DNA of 64,000 nt from Amoebidium appalachense (taxonomy: Eukaryota; Ichthyosporea): assembly GCA_963693365.1 (NCBI GenBank), contig CAVNZM010000002.1, positions 10,912,001 through 10,976,000 on the forward strand, written 5' to 3'. The first letter of the stretch is position 1. Each line of letters opens with the position of its first letter. The notes under the pieces are model-generated. The model worked only from the letters and a program-made list of their open reading frames with translations, was not told the DNA's origin and made no database searches. Shown here piece after piece: positions 50,553 through 60,320 of this stretch. The translations under genes were made by a program, and so were the position numbers.

Positions 50553-50661
50553 TTGATGGAAAAATATGGACGGTTGTGTTTTCTTCTTTTCATCCCTTTG
50601 CACCATGGCTGTTGCTGTGTGTGATTGTGTCCATGTTGTTTTGACTCCTTTTGAGGGCCGG

Positions 50662-50701
<40 letters not shown>

Positions 50702-51005
50702 GGGGGGTCATTGATGATAACTTTCCGCCACTTTATGAAGTGGATGCTGCTGTTTATGTGCCCTCGTAGGTGGGTTCTAGAGGTTCCCTCGTGGGAAGGG
50801 GGGGAGACGGGGGGGGAGGGAGGGAGGAGGAGGAGGGGGGGGGGGGGAGGGGGGGATTGCACGCGGATGCACGTGTAAAGGGTTCCATGGACTGGTCCTG
50901 TAACCTCCTACCCCTGGCCCCTTTTTTTTTCTCGTGAGAGCTGCACACTATGCCCTTCGGTGCTGTTTGTCGTCCAAAGACTGTCTTTCTGAGTCAGGTA
51001 AGCCC

Positions 51006-51059
<54 letters not shown>

Positions 51060-52522
51060 ACACACACCACCACCACCACGACCTTTGATGCCCTGTTTCT
51101 GGCCGTTGGGTAAACGAGTTCTGATCTAACTCCGTTTCCTTGCAGGTGCCTCAAGGCGAGCAGTTTGGGCCTGGGCAGCGCACCCTCTCTCCGCGCATTG
51201 GCACCCCGACCCCGGAGGTGCTGGTTGGGGAGGACAAGGACGTGGCTGATGTGGCGTCCTCCCTTGCACGTGTCTCCACCCCCGTGCGTGAGGGCCCCTC
51301 GTCTCCCGCACCCCCTCGCCCAACCACCCCTCAGCCCATCGGCACACAGCAGCAACCGGCGGCGGTTGACTCGTCTGGGTCGATGAAGTATGGGCAGGAG
51401 GGTGGGCAGGCCAAGGAGAAGAGGCTGGACCACTTTCCCCAGGAGTTTATCCCCTCGTGGCAGCAGGCAGGCCAGCAGCAGCTGCAGCTGCAGCAGCAGC
51501 AGCAGGGTGGGGAGGCACAGGAGGACCGCCAGGCCTCACCCATGCCCTCTACGGCGCATGTTCGCACCCAGCAAGCGGAGGCCCAGCAGGGCACCGGCCA
51601 GGGCTATGCTGCTGGGTCGGTGGGGTCGTACGGGGGGTTCCCGAGCGTGCTGGTGCCGGCCATGGTGTACCCGGCATACAGCACCCAGTACGGCCTGGGC
51701 TTTGGCAACGCCTCGTTTGTGCCCCAGCAGCAGTCGGCCGTGGCTGCGGCCCACTGGAAGCAGCAGCAGGCCGCAGGCGCAGCCGGGGCAGCAAGCACAC
51801 ACAGCACTGGGGGAATGATGGAGGGGGCTGAGGACAAGGACGACGGGGAGGCCGGCCAGGCCTACACGGACATGGCCTACGGGGGTGCCGGGCAGGTGGG
51901 CTGGCGCACAGTGGCTGTGGGCTACGGGCAGCAGCAGGTAGAGCTTGCCCCGTACCAGGTGGCCCAGCTGCGGGCGCAGCAGACCCACCTGGCCATGCAG
52001 CAGGTTCAGCGCCAAGCCCAGGCCCCGGCCCAGCAGCAGCAGCAGCGCCACCAGCAGGCCCACACGCAGGCCAGCCCCATGGCGGCATACCTGGACGCCG
52101 TGCCGTTCTCCCCCCACCAGGCGCAGATGCAGCCCAAGCAGGTCATGTTGGCCCAGCAGTACCCGGCCAAGCCCATGGCCGTGGACCCCCAGTATGCGGC
52201 CCGCTACCAGGCCGCAGTCACGGCCGCAGGGGCCGCCGCAGGCATGGACCCAGCCCAGTACCAGCGGCAGCGCATGGCGGCCTACATGCAGTACCAGCAG
52301 CAGCAGCACGGCCAGGACCAGATGGCCCAGCAGGACCAGTACACCCAGTACCAGCACATGGCCCAGGACAGCGACGACCAGCAGCCCGTGCAGATGGCTA
52401 GGCCCACGTCTATGGGTGCACGCCAGGCCGAAACCCACATGGCCCAGATGCCCCACGATCGCATGGCCCCCCAGCAGCAGATGATGATGGACCCCCGCCA
52501 GCAGCAGTATGCACGCATGATG

Positions 52523-52554
<32 letters not shown>

Positions 52555-54052
52555 GCAAATTCTGATGCAGCAGAAGGCGGCCCAGCTGCGGCAGTACACG
52601 TATGTGCAGCAGCAGCAGGCTCAGATGCAGGACCAGCGCAGCCAGCAGGTGCAGCTGCAGATGCAGCAGCAGCAGCGCCAGGCGTCATATGCCCAGCAGC
52701 AGCAGCAGCAGCAGCAGCGCATGCAGCCGGCCCGTCCAGCCCAGCAGATGCAGCAGCGGGACCCCCAGATGGCCCAGCAGCTCACCCAAGGCCCGCGTGG
52801 GGTGGCCAATGTGGCGTTTGCCGGGCTACCCATGCAGGCGGGGGGCTACATGGGGGGCTACCAGTATGCGATGGCCCAGCAGCAGCAGCAGCAGCAGCCG
52901 GCCAGCAGCAGCTACGAGGGGGGCCAGCAGGACCTGGCGCTGCCCATGAGCCAGGAGAACATGGGCCGCAGCCAGCAGTGGTCCCAGCATCAGCAGCAGT
53001 GGTCGGCCACCCAGCAGCACCAGAGGCGCAGCCAGCAGCAGCAGCCGGCCACCCCCCCACAGAAGTTGCCCCAGCAGCAGCAGCAGCAGCCGGCATACGG
53101 ACCCAAGCGCGGTGCCGTGGTGGACGTGTCCACACACCAACCCCAGCAGCAGCAGCAGCAGCAGCCCCAGGCCAGCAAGCCAAACCAAGAAACAGAGGCA
53201 GTCCCGTCATCCTCGACACAAGCTGGTACCCAGCAGGCGGAAGGGAGCAAAGCCCCACAGTCCCCATCGACATCAGAGGCCCAGGGCCCTGCAGCTGGCA
53301 GCAGCCAGGGAGGAGATGGAGATGGGGAACCGGCCCTAAGCACGGCCGAGGATGAAAGTGCCGGGGGGTATGAGGGGGCCAAGGAGCAGGACCCCAGCAG
53401 GCAGAAAGGCCCAGGCACCCCCCGGCAGGGTGCCGGCCGGGAAGGGGGCAAGATGCGCCCGCAGACCCGTCAGGGCAACGGCAGAGCCCCCGTCAGCAAG
53501 CCGGGACCCATGCAGCCAGGCATGCGGCCAGCAATGGGGCCAGGGGCCGGCATGGAGGGCCCCGGGGGCTGGTACGGGCAGCAGCAGATGGCCCAGGCAC
53601 CACCGCCAAGCCTCATGGGCCCATACACGGGCCAGCCAATGCCCCGCCCGGTCGTGGGGGTGGCAGGGGTGGCCCGCATGCCCCAGGCGGCCGCCAGGGG
53701 TGGGCTAGTGCCCACGCCCGTACGTGGGCCCGGCATGGCGGACACCAGCGGAGTGGGTGTGCCAGCAGGGCAGGGTCTGCTGCGGGTGGTGGGCACCATG
53801 CCTACAGCCGTGACCATGGGCATGGGGGATCGGCCCGGGTTCTACCAGGCCCCAGCCCCCCAGCAGGCCGACTACCAGATGGGCCAGCGCCGGCCACCGC
53901 TGCTGCAATTTAGCCCTGTGGCCGTAGGCCAGAGGATGGCTATGGCGGACCCCAACATGCGCCCACCCATGCCCCACTATGCCCAGCCCACACCCCCACA
54001 AATGCACCAGCCAAGGCAGCAGAGCCAGGACTCGAGAACCAGCGGCAATTAG
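41589..54052 (+). CDS. PRRC2: PRRC2/BAT2-like RNA-associated protein, about 2,420 codons
   Basis: PRRC2 proteins are large, disordered cytoplasmic proteins linked to translation initiation and stress granules. The N-terminus carries the BAT2_N pattern: KFSSLNL, GLQVIGRV and INLPSLKKEN. Next come NPEEFPALGE, a Gly/Pro/Tyr-rich block (PYGAPYGSYGGPRGG), and the acidic DEEMDFNQQVVFDDDVDG. Then a charged coiled-coil ESIERARVRRQQEEERLEQE extends into the long exon at 48354. The C-terminal half is rich in Pro, Ala and Gln with many CAG runs. Eight clear exons and one probable small one join in phase, except for one surplus base in an A run at 42312-42316. Length is in the family range (about 2,150-2,900). 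Plant MOS1 shares the domain, but the SSLNL start favours the animal-type family. Confidence 0.87.
42207..42628 (+). CDS. PRRC2: PRRC2-like exon 2 (BAT2_N core), with frame-breaking extra base
   Basis: Begins AIRPGLQVIGRVKG and reaches INLPSLKKE in one frame. The continuation NAGLDPTTKIVPGGGGGWG is in the next frame. Dropping one A from the five at 42312-42316 joins them and also gives the two-base end (CA before GTACGT) that exon 3 requires. Confidence 0.85.
42702..42753. repeat. (CA)n microsatellite
   Basis: About 50 bases of CA in PRRC2-like intron 2. Confidence 0.93.
43526..43845 (+). CDS. PRRC2: PRRC2-like exon 3
   Basis: Encodes GRPTPSPSQELATPKATVAN then PEEFPALGEQ (family EEFPTLQ), an Arg-Glu dipeptide run (43664-43700), and NIPPRFRDR. 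Acceptor TTGCACAG, donor GTGTGT. Confidence 0.88.
44260..44332 (+). CDS. PRRC2: PRRC2-like exon 4
   Basis: Encodes GFQGPPGDFHGPGPERGGFD then YRHQ, with AG over before GTGGGT. Confidence 0.85.
45406..46376 (+). CDS. PRRC2: PRRC2-like exon 5
   Basis: Encodes RPGPYGAPYGSYGGPRGG, FGGGFGGYQPRPFYQ, and the acidic WALDEEMDFNQQVVFDDDVD characteristic of the family. Later it is Lys/Glu-rich, ending RPDRIALLT with one base before GTGGGT. Confidence 0.9.
47300..47655 (+). CDS. PRRC2: PRRC2-like exon 6
   Basis: A Pro/Gln-rich start, then RQRRLSESERRGSEDERR and ESIERARVRRQQEEERLEQE, corresponding to the Arg/Glu helix of human PRRC2A. Phase 0 at GTATGT. Confidence 0.9.
48354..50399 (+). CDS. PRRC2: PRRC2-like exon 7 (682 codons)
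   Basis: Starts ALEKKKQEDAERREEEERAL and continues the charged coiled coil for about 90 residues. It then becomes Pro/Ala/Gln-rich with a YDRERKRRRSSGPKEA stretch and a second short Arg/Lys coil (EQKAADRRKREEEERARKDK). It ends EEADDHMQ in phase 0 at GTGTGT. GC-rich codon use contrasts with the introns. Confidence 0.9.
50941..50997 (+). CDS. PRRC2: Probable PRRC2-like 57-base exon
   Basis: LHTMPFGAVCRPKTVFLSQ lies between a T-rich GTGAGAG acceptor and a strong GTAAGC donor. It is exactly 19 codons in the phase shared by its neighbours, so it can be included or skipped. No family motif was recognised. Confidence 0.5.
51146..54052 (+). CDS. PRRC2: PRRC2-like last exon (968 codons, Gln-rich)
   Basis: Acceptor CTTGCAG, then VPQGEQFGPGQRTLSPRIGT. 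About 600 residues from 51470 on are dense in Gln, mostly CAG, with pure runs of up to about eight. Ala, Met and Tyr alternate with them, and the tail (53400 on) is Gly/Pro/Met-rich, ending QDSRTSGN and TAG. Probably fully disordered. Confidence 0.9.
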
Positions 54053-54465
54053 GTACATTCTTTGGGCATTTAGTTGATGTCAGATGGGGTTGAGTCTAGT
54101 TCTTAGCACGTATATGTATGTGTATGGGGGCCTGTACTAATTTCAAATGAGCGATATGGAGCAAGACGGGCGCAAACAACCCGTCGAGTTGGACTCTTGA
54201 CAGTGAGTAACACGTTGTGCAATTAAAGGCTGGCTCGGCCTTGGCCGGTTCCGGCCCTTCGGGTACTTGGTGGCGAAACAAATAGTATATAAGGGGGCAG
54301 GTGAGAAGTGTGTTTCAGGGCCGCCATCCCTGTGGTGTTTCGTGTGATTTTTCCACGTTGTACAGAGAAGTGCCGCCAAGGCGTGCACATGCAGGATACA
54401 TGGTTAGCACCTGTTGCTTTTGATGAGTGAGGCATACATTTAATAAAGTGGGCCAATCGTGCCTA
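54053..54465 (+). other. PRRC2-like 3' UTR
   Basis: Repeat-free sequence between the TAG at 54050 and the AATAAA at 54442, with cleavage expected shortly after. Confidence 0.55.
54442..54447 (+). terminator. AATAAA poly(A) signal
   Basis: A canonical hexamer 390 bases after the PRRC2-like stop codon, just before copy B of the dispersed repeat. Confidence 0.6.
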
Positions 54466-54489
54466 GTACGTGACATATACATTGGGGTT

Positions 54490-54769
54490 TACGCTGTTTA
54501 CTCGAGGCAAAGAGAGACCAGTTTCAGGTATGGGGGGTTTTTGCTCGGAATATCCCCTCAGCGGTATATCATGATCACGTACATAGCTGTCGGGTGATGA
54601 TTATATATCAGGGTTTACTTTCTCTACGAGACACCATAAAGACTAAGAGAAATCAATTAGTTGGGGTTCCCCTTTTTTTTTTCTTTTTTTTTTCTTTTTT
54701 TTCGGGCTCCCCTGTGTTTTTGTTTTTTGTTTTTTTTCGGGCTCCCCTGGGACACTCGGTATCAGCTGG

Positions 54770-54820
<51 letters not shown>

Positions 54821-55499
54821 CTAGAATTTTGTAATGATGTGTTTCTCAAGCCAATCAATACATCTAATAAACAGGTCGTAGTTACGCGTGTTTAGTATAA
54901 AATCAAGGATGTTGTAATTTTGTGGCTATGTTTCTGGGTGTCTGTTGTGAATGTGACGTGTGTGTGTTGCGGTATTATGTGGTCTATCAAACTACATTTG
55001 GCGATACATGACCGTTTAAACTGGTGTGTGTGTGTGTTGTTTGGGCATGCAAGCGATGGCACCTTATACTTATTAGATCTCCACTGTATAGCACGTGTAC
55101 AGTAAAAGCGTGGTATGTGATCAATAATACCATCAGCTAGAGAAAGACCAATTCTACAGGAAGGTAATATGTATTTAGGTGTTACACATTTGCGAGTGCT
55201 ATATTTGGCAATACGGTTAAGGCAGTCACTATATATAAAACGAGACATAAGGCTTAGTTTTTCAAGGTGTATGCTTTCATCGGGTCTGGTGTCGTGTGGT
55301 ATCTTTTTCCATTTGTTATATTGCGTAATTATCTTGTGATTGTGTACATGTCTAATTTAAAGTAAGTGGCAGTCCAAAGTCACATACACACTTTTGCGGG
55401 GTTTATTTGTATTTGTGCCCGGGGGAGAAGGGGAGAGAGAGGGAAGGAAAGAGGGGAGAGGTGAGGAGGGGACAGGTCGGATAGAGAAGAGAGGGTGGG
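54490..55499. mobile_element. Dispersed 1-kb repeat, copy B
   Basis: Same sequence and orientation as 25881-26910. It differs in a shorter (GT)n (about 54770-54813) and an extra 35-base duplication of the T-rich TTCGGGCTCCCCT motif (54690-54750). Confidence 0.6.
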
Positions 55500-55920
55500 A
55501 GGGCAAATACTTCTTTAAGCGGCTTATGTGCTTATTGAATTTCAGCGCGAGGCGGGATACTCTAGCAGCTATTGGGACCAGACCATATATCGAGAGCGTT
55601 ACAGGCCCAGGTTTACAACAGTTGTTAGAAAGGAGGCAACTTCTGCTTCAAGGAAATTTGCCAAGGGTTTAAGCGCTCTAGTTCTCTCTTTCTTGATCCA
55701 AGCGGCGAGAAGGGGTAAACCATATTCACACGCCGGGAAGACAAAAGTGCGTATAAATGTAAGTCTAATAGAAGGATGGAGGGGTGTGTCTTTGAAAATA
55801 TTGGCCGAGAAGAAAGCTAACCGCTTACGAGCCAGCTCTACCCTCACGAGCCAGCTCATATACATTGCACGCAGTGTCGTATATGTGAAAGTGAAGCTGT
55901 TTGGTACTGTAATATGTGGG

Positions 55921-55959
<39 letters not shown>

Positions 55960-55990
55960 TGTGTGTGAAAAACGGTTTGTATTCAATGGA
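55500..55990 (-). mobile_element. Reverse-transcriptase-like fragment
   Basis: The minus-strand frame 55865-55599 reads LARKRLAFFSANIF and then IRLTFIRTFVFPACEYGLPL. That resembles the segment after the catalytic core in non-LTR reverse transcriptases, where LYKTFVRPVLEYG is typical. It stops at 55599, and copy B continues downstream in the same sense with scattered stops. A dead, 5'-truncated LINE-like copy is likely; family not identified. Confidence 0.45.
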
Positions 55991-57145
55991 ATCAATGCAC
56001 ATGCCGTGGCCAATAGGTGCCGGGCCCCCTACATGTCTGAAATCATTATGATATCTCAACTGAAATTGCAACCCAGATAAGTAGCCGTATGTAAATGATC
56101 AGGTTTTTCTGATGGGGCCACAGCTGTACGTCCGGTGTGTTTGGTGGGGTGGGGCGGGGTGGGTGGGTGGTGGTGGTGGTGGTGGTGGTGGGGAGGGGGG
56201 GGGGGGGGGAGGATGCGCCTGGAATCTCCAACAGCTAGCTGGGTATGCAATTTGCAATGGACTATAATAAGGCACAAACTTACGTATTAATCAAATTTGC
56301 ACAGTAACAGCTGTTGTACGTCCTGTGTGCTTGGTGGGGTGGGAGGAGGACGGGGGGGAGGGGGGGGGTTGCGATCTTGCACTGTGCGAGAGCTGTAATT
56401 ACACTGATAAATATCCTGGCCGGAAAGCCGCAATATATGTGTCATGATAGGCCAGGTCAGGAAACTTTTGCGCATGCGCACCTCCAGCGCTAATATTAGC
56501 CTCCCTCCCCTGGGAGCCCCAAATACCGTAGTAACCGTTCACAAAGTGAGGTTGTTTGCCCGTGCCACTGGATGGACGTAGTGGCTCTGCCATATAGCCA
56601 TGGGTACTGTACTAATTTACGCAGCGCCACACCGTCTATCCCATCCTCGATCCCATATTATTTCAGTGACCTGATGGTGAATCCGAAGAGCTGGTAAGTC
56701 TGTCAAAGTCACTGTGCAAATTTAATTGTTACTAACATAGAGATGCATTGGCCAATTATAAAAGGAGCAAATTGCATACCCAGATGTTGAAGATCTTTTC
56801 CATTCCAAGTGCATCTCCCCCCTCTCCCCCCCTCCCCCCCCCCCTCCCCCTCCTCCCACCCCACCAAAAACACCCAAATTCGAATCAAAAAAACCCCTCG
56901 TGTGAACCGAGCTCATCTATGAAAATTAACCACACTCGTGCGCGATTCCCTCAGTCCCGGCCCTGCCGCTCTGCGAAGCTCCGGGCTGATAATAAATTGT
57001 GCACATGGTTCACTGAGGTACAGGGGGTGACTGAAGTTAAGAGCATTCACTTTGAAAATAGGGGCTAATAATCTTAATTTTTCAGGGACCATAGCCTAAA
57101 TAAGAATAATATTATTTCCTTGGGGTGGGTTGTGTCCACGGGGAG

Positions 57146-57184
<39 letters not shown>

Positions 57185-57369
57185 TTTCTTTTCTTGTAAA
57201 AGGAGCCGACAAGGGCAGTCATCTCAACAAGACTTCAAATACTGATCTTACACACAAAGTCCAATTAATGTTCTTGCAGCCTGGGGCACATGTGGCTTTC
57301 AAAATGCATACATACCACGGCGATGTGTGCACATAAGGCGCAATTGCCAACGTGTGTGTGGGAGGGGAA

Positions 57370-57408
<39 letters not shown>

Positions 57409-57520
57409 GAAGGGGGGGGGCGGGGACGGGGGAGGGTGTGTGTGTGTGTGCGCGCGCACGCGCGCGCGTGTGTGTGTGTGTGCATGTGTGTGTGTGTGTG
57501 TGTCTGCGCGCAGGCAGCAC
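55990..57520. other. No gene seen
   Basis: Ordinary sequence with two similar GCTGTACGTCC...CTTGGTGGGGTGGG blocks (about 56124-56165 and 56302-56345) and G or C runs (56186-56212, 57149-57183, 57370-57420). Confidence 0.4.
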
Positions 57521-57524
57521 GTAT

Positions 57525-58695
57525 GCGTATGTCATCGTAGTATGTATCTGTATGTGTATGTCATCATAGTGTTTATCTGTATGTGTATGTCATCATAGTA
57601 TGTATCTGTATGTCACGGTATGTCATCATAGTATGTATCTGTATGTGTATGTCATCATAGTATGCCATCTGTATGTGTATGTCATCATAGTATGTATCTG
57701 GGCCTCGCGTAAGGGTGTATGTCATCATAGTGTGTATCTGTATGTGTATGTCATCATAGTGTGTATCTGTATGTGTATGTCATCATAGTGTGTATCTGTG
57801 TGTGTCACATGATGTCATCATAGTGTGTATCTGTATGTGTATGTCATCATAATGTGTATCTGTATGTGTATGTCATCATAGTGTGTATCTGTGTGTGTAT
57901 GTCATCATAGTATGTATCTGCACGGTGTATGTCATCATAGTATGTCATAATAATGTATCTGTATACTCGCGTAAGGGTGTATGTCATCATAGTGTGTATC
58001 TGTATGTGTATGTCATCATAGTGTGTATCTGTATGTGTATGTCATCATAGTGTGTATCTGTATGTGTATGTCATCATAGTGTGTATCTGTGTGTGTATGT
58101 CATCATAGTGTGTATCAGGCTGTATGTGTATGTCATCATAGTGTGTATCTGTATGTGTATGTCATCATAGTGTGTATCTGTGTGTGTATGTCATCATAGT
58201 GTGTATCTGTATGTGTATGTCATCATAGTGTGTATCTGTGTGTGTATGTCATCATAGTATGTATCTGTATGTGTATGTCATCATAGTGTGTATCTGTATG
58301 TGTATGTCATCATAGTGTGTATCTGTATGTGTATGTCATCATAGTGTGTATCTGTGTGTGTATGTCATCATACTATGTATCTGTATGTGTATGTCATCAT
58401 AGCGTGTATCTGTATGTGTATGTCATCCACGCGAGGATAGTGTGTATCTGTGTGTGTATGTCATCATAGTATGTATCTGTATGTGTATGTCATCATAGTA
58501 TGTATCTGTATGTGTATGTCATCATAGTATGTATCTGTATGTGTATGTCGTCATAGTATGTATCTGTATGTGTATGTCATCATAGTATGTATCTGTATGT
58601 GTATGTCATCACTGATGTATCTGTATGTGTATGTCATCATAGTATGTATCTGTATGTGTATGTCATGATCATCGTATGTATCTGTATGTGTATGA
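57525..58695. repeat. 27-bp minisatellite, about 42 units
   Basis: Core GTGTATCTGTATGTGTATGT then CATCATA, repeated with few base changes. Four short foreign insertions containing CTCGCGTAAGG or its near complement break the array (about 57703, 57966, 58120-58125, 58425-58435). Frames are kept because 27 is nine codons, but no start context or conservation suggests coding. Confidence 0.95.
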
Positions 58696-58807
58696 ATTTA
58701 GACGGTGTGTATGCACACGTGCACGCGTGCGCGTGGCACTGCATGAATGCGCTTTCATGTGTGCCTGAGAAGGCTTGCGTGTGCTCGTGGTGTGTGAGTA
58801 CGATGCC

Positions 58808-59058
<251 letters not shown>

Positions 59059-59637
59059 AGTCTGTCCCAGTTCTCTTGCTCTTTCTCTCTCTCTTTCTCT
59101 TCCTCTCTCTCTCGAGGCTCTCTCTCTTGAGATCTCTCTCTTGAGATCAAACACTCTCTCCCCCCCGCCCCCCCGCCCCCCGCGCTCTCTCTCCCTGTGT
59201 GTGTGTGTGCGTAGCGCGCGCGTGTGTGTGTGTGTCACAGTTTGGGTGTGTGTGGGTGTGTGTTTGTGGGTGTTTGTGCATAATGATTGTGATGCTATGT
59301 GTTTGTGTGTGCTTGACAGTTATGCTTGCTTGTGTGCCCATACCGATCTGTTCGTCCGTAAGTTGCGCTCACTGTCTATGTGTGCACGAGCAACATGTTC
59401 TTGTGCACACACGTCACTTGATAATGTGCCCATACCCGGCAGCGTGTAAAACGTTTTTTGACTTTCGATTGCATCGGCTAGTAGTAAATATTGAAAACCC
59501 TCCGCCCCCTCCCTCCCCACATTCTTTTTTTTTATATTTATTTATTTATTTATTTTTTTTTGGGGGGGGGGGGGGGGGGGGGGGGAGGGGGGGGAGCAAT
59601 GGCAAGTGCCGGACTGTCACACTGTAAGCATGTAGCC

Positions 59638-59781
59638 TAACCTTTAAAAATGGATACAAAATTTCAAGCCTGATGATACCGAAATCTGTGCCCAACATGT
59701 ATAATGTAGTCTAACCTTTAAAAATGGATACAAAATTCCAAGCCTGATGATACCGAAGTCTGTACAGCAATATGTATAATG
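59638..59781. repeat. Tandem duplication, about 73 bases
   Basis: TAACCTTTAAAAATGGATAC and the following 50 bases occur twice head to tail (59638 and 59711), with small differences. Confidence 0.9.
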
Positions 59782-59835
59782 GTGACCAATTTCAGTCGTT
59801 GGTGGGTTCGTGGATGGGTTCCTTGGGGCCCTCGG

Positions 59836-59905
<70 letters not shown>

Positions 59906-59975
59906 GAGGGGGTGGGGGGGGGGGGGGGGGGAGGGGGGGAGGGGGAGGCTCCATCTTATAAGGGTGGTGGGTCCA

Positions 59976-60008
<33 letters not shown>

Positions 60009-60284
60009 CAACACCCCCCTTAACAAAACAGTTGGTGGTTCGAACCCCGGGCCCCCCAGGGCCTTCCCCCCCCCCCATTAGAACACTCACGAGAGGTGAA
60101 GACAACCAGGACGGTGAGAGTGGTGTAGCATTAGCAATGCATATCCTTCACTAACCGACAAACCATTGCAATTGTCACTATCCCCCCCCCCTCCCTCCCC
60201 CCCGGATGATCCTAAATATCCACCAGGTTTGGTAGACCCTATTATCTTAATTTCTTTAAAAAAAAAGCACTATTTATCTTAATA

Positions 60285-60320
60285 TTAAATTATCTTAATT
60301 TCAGTCACCCCCTGTACGTA
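60285..60320. repeat. Inverted relative of 57012-57045
   Basis: TCTTAATTTCAGTCACCCCC then TGTACG is the near-perfect reverse complement of TACAGGGGGTGACTGAAGTT then AAGA near 57017. Confidence 0.7.

Noticed and set aside
57525-58695. CRISPR-like array
   Set aside because: Units are directly adjacent without unique spacers, the neighbourhood is eukaryotic, and no cas-like gene is present.
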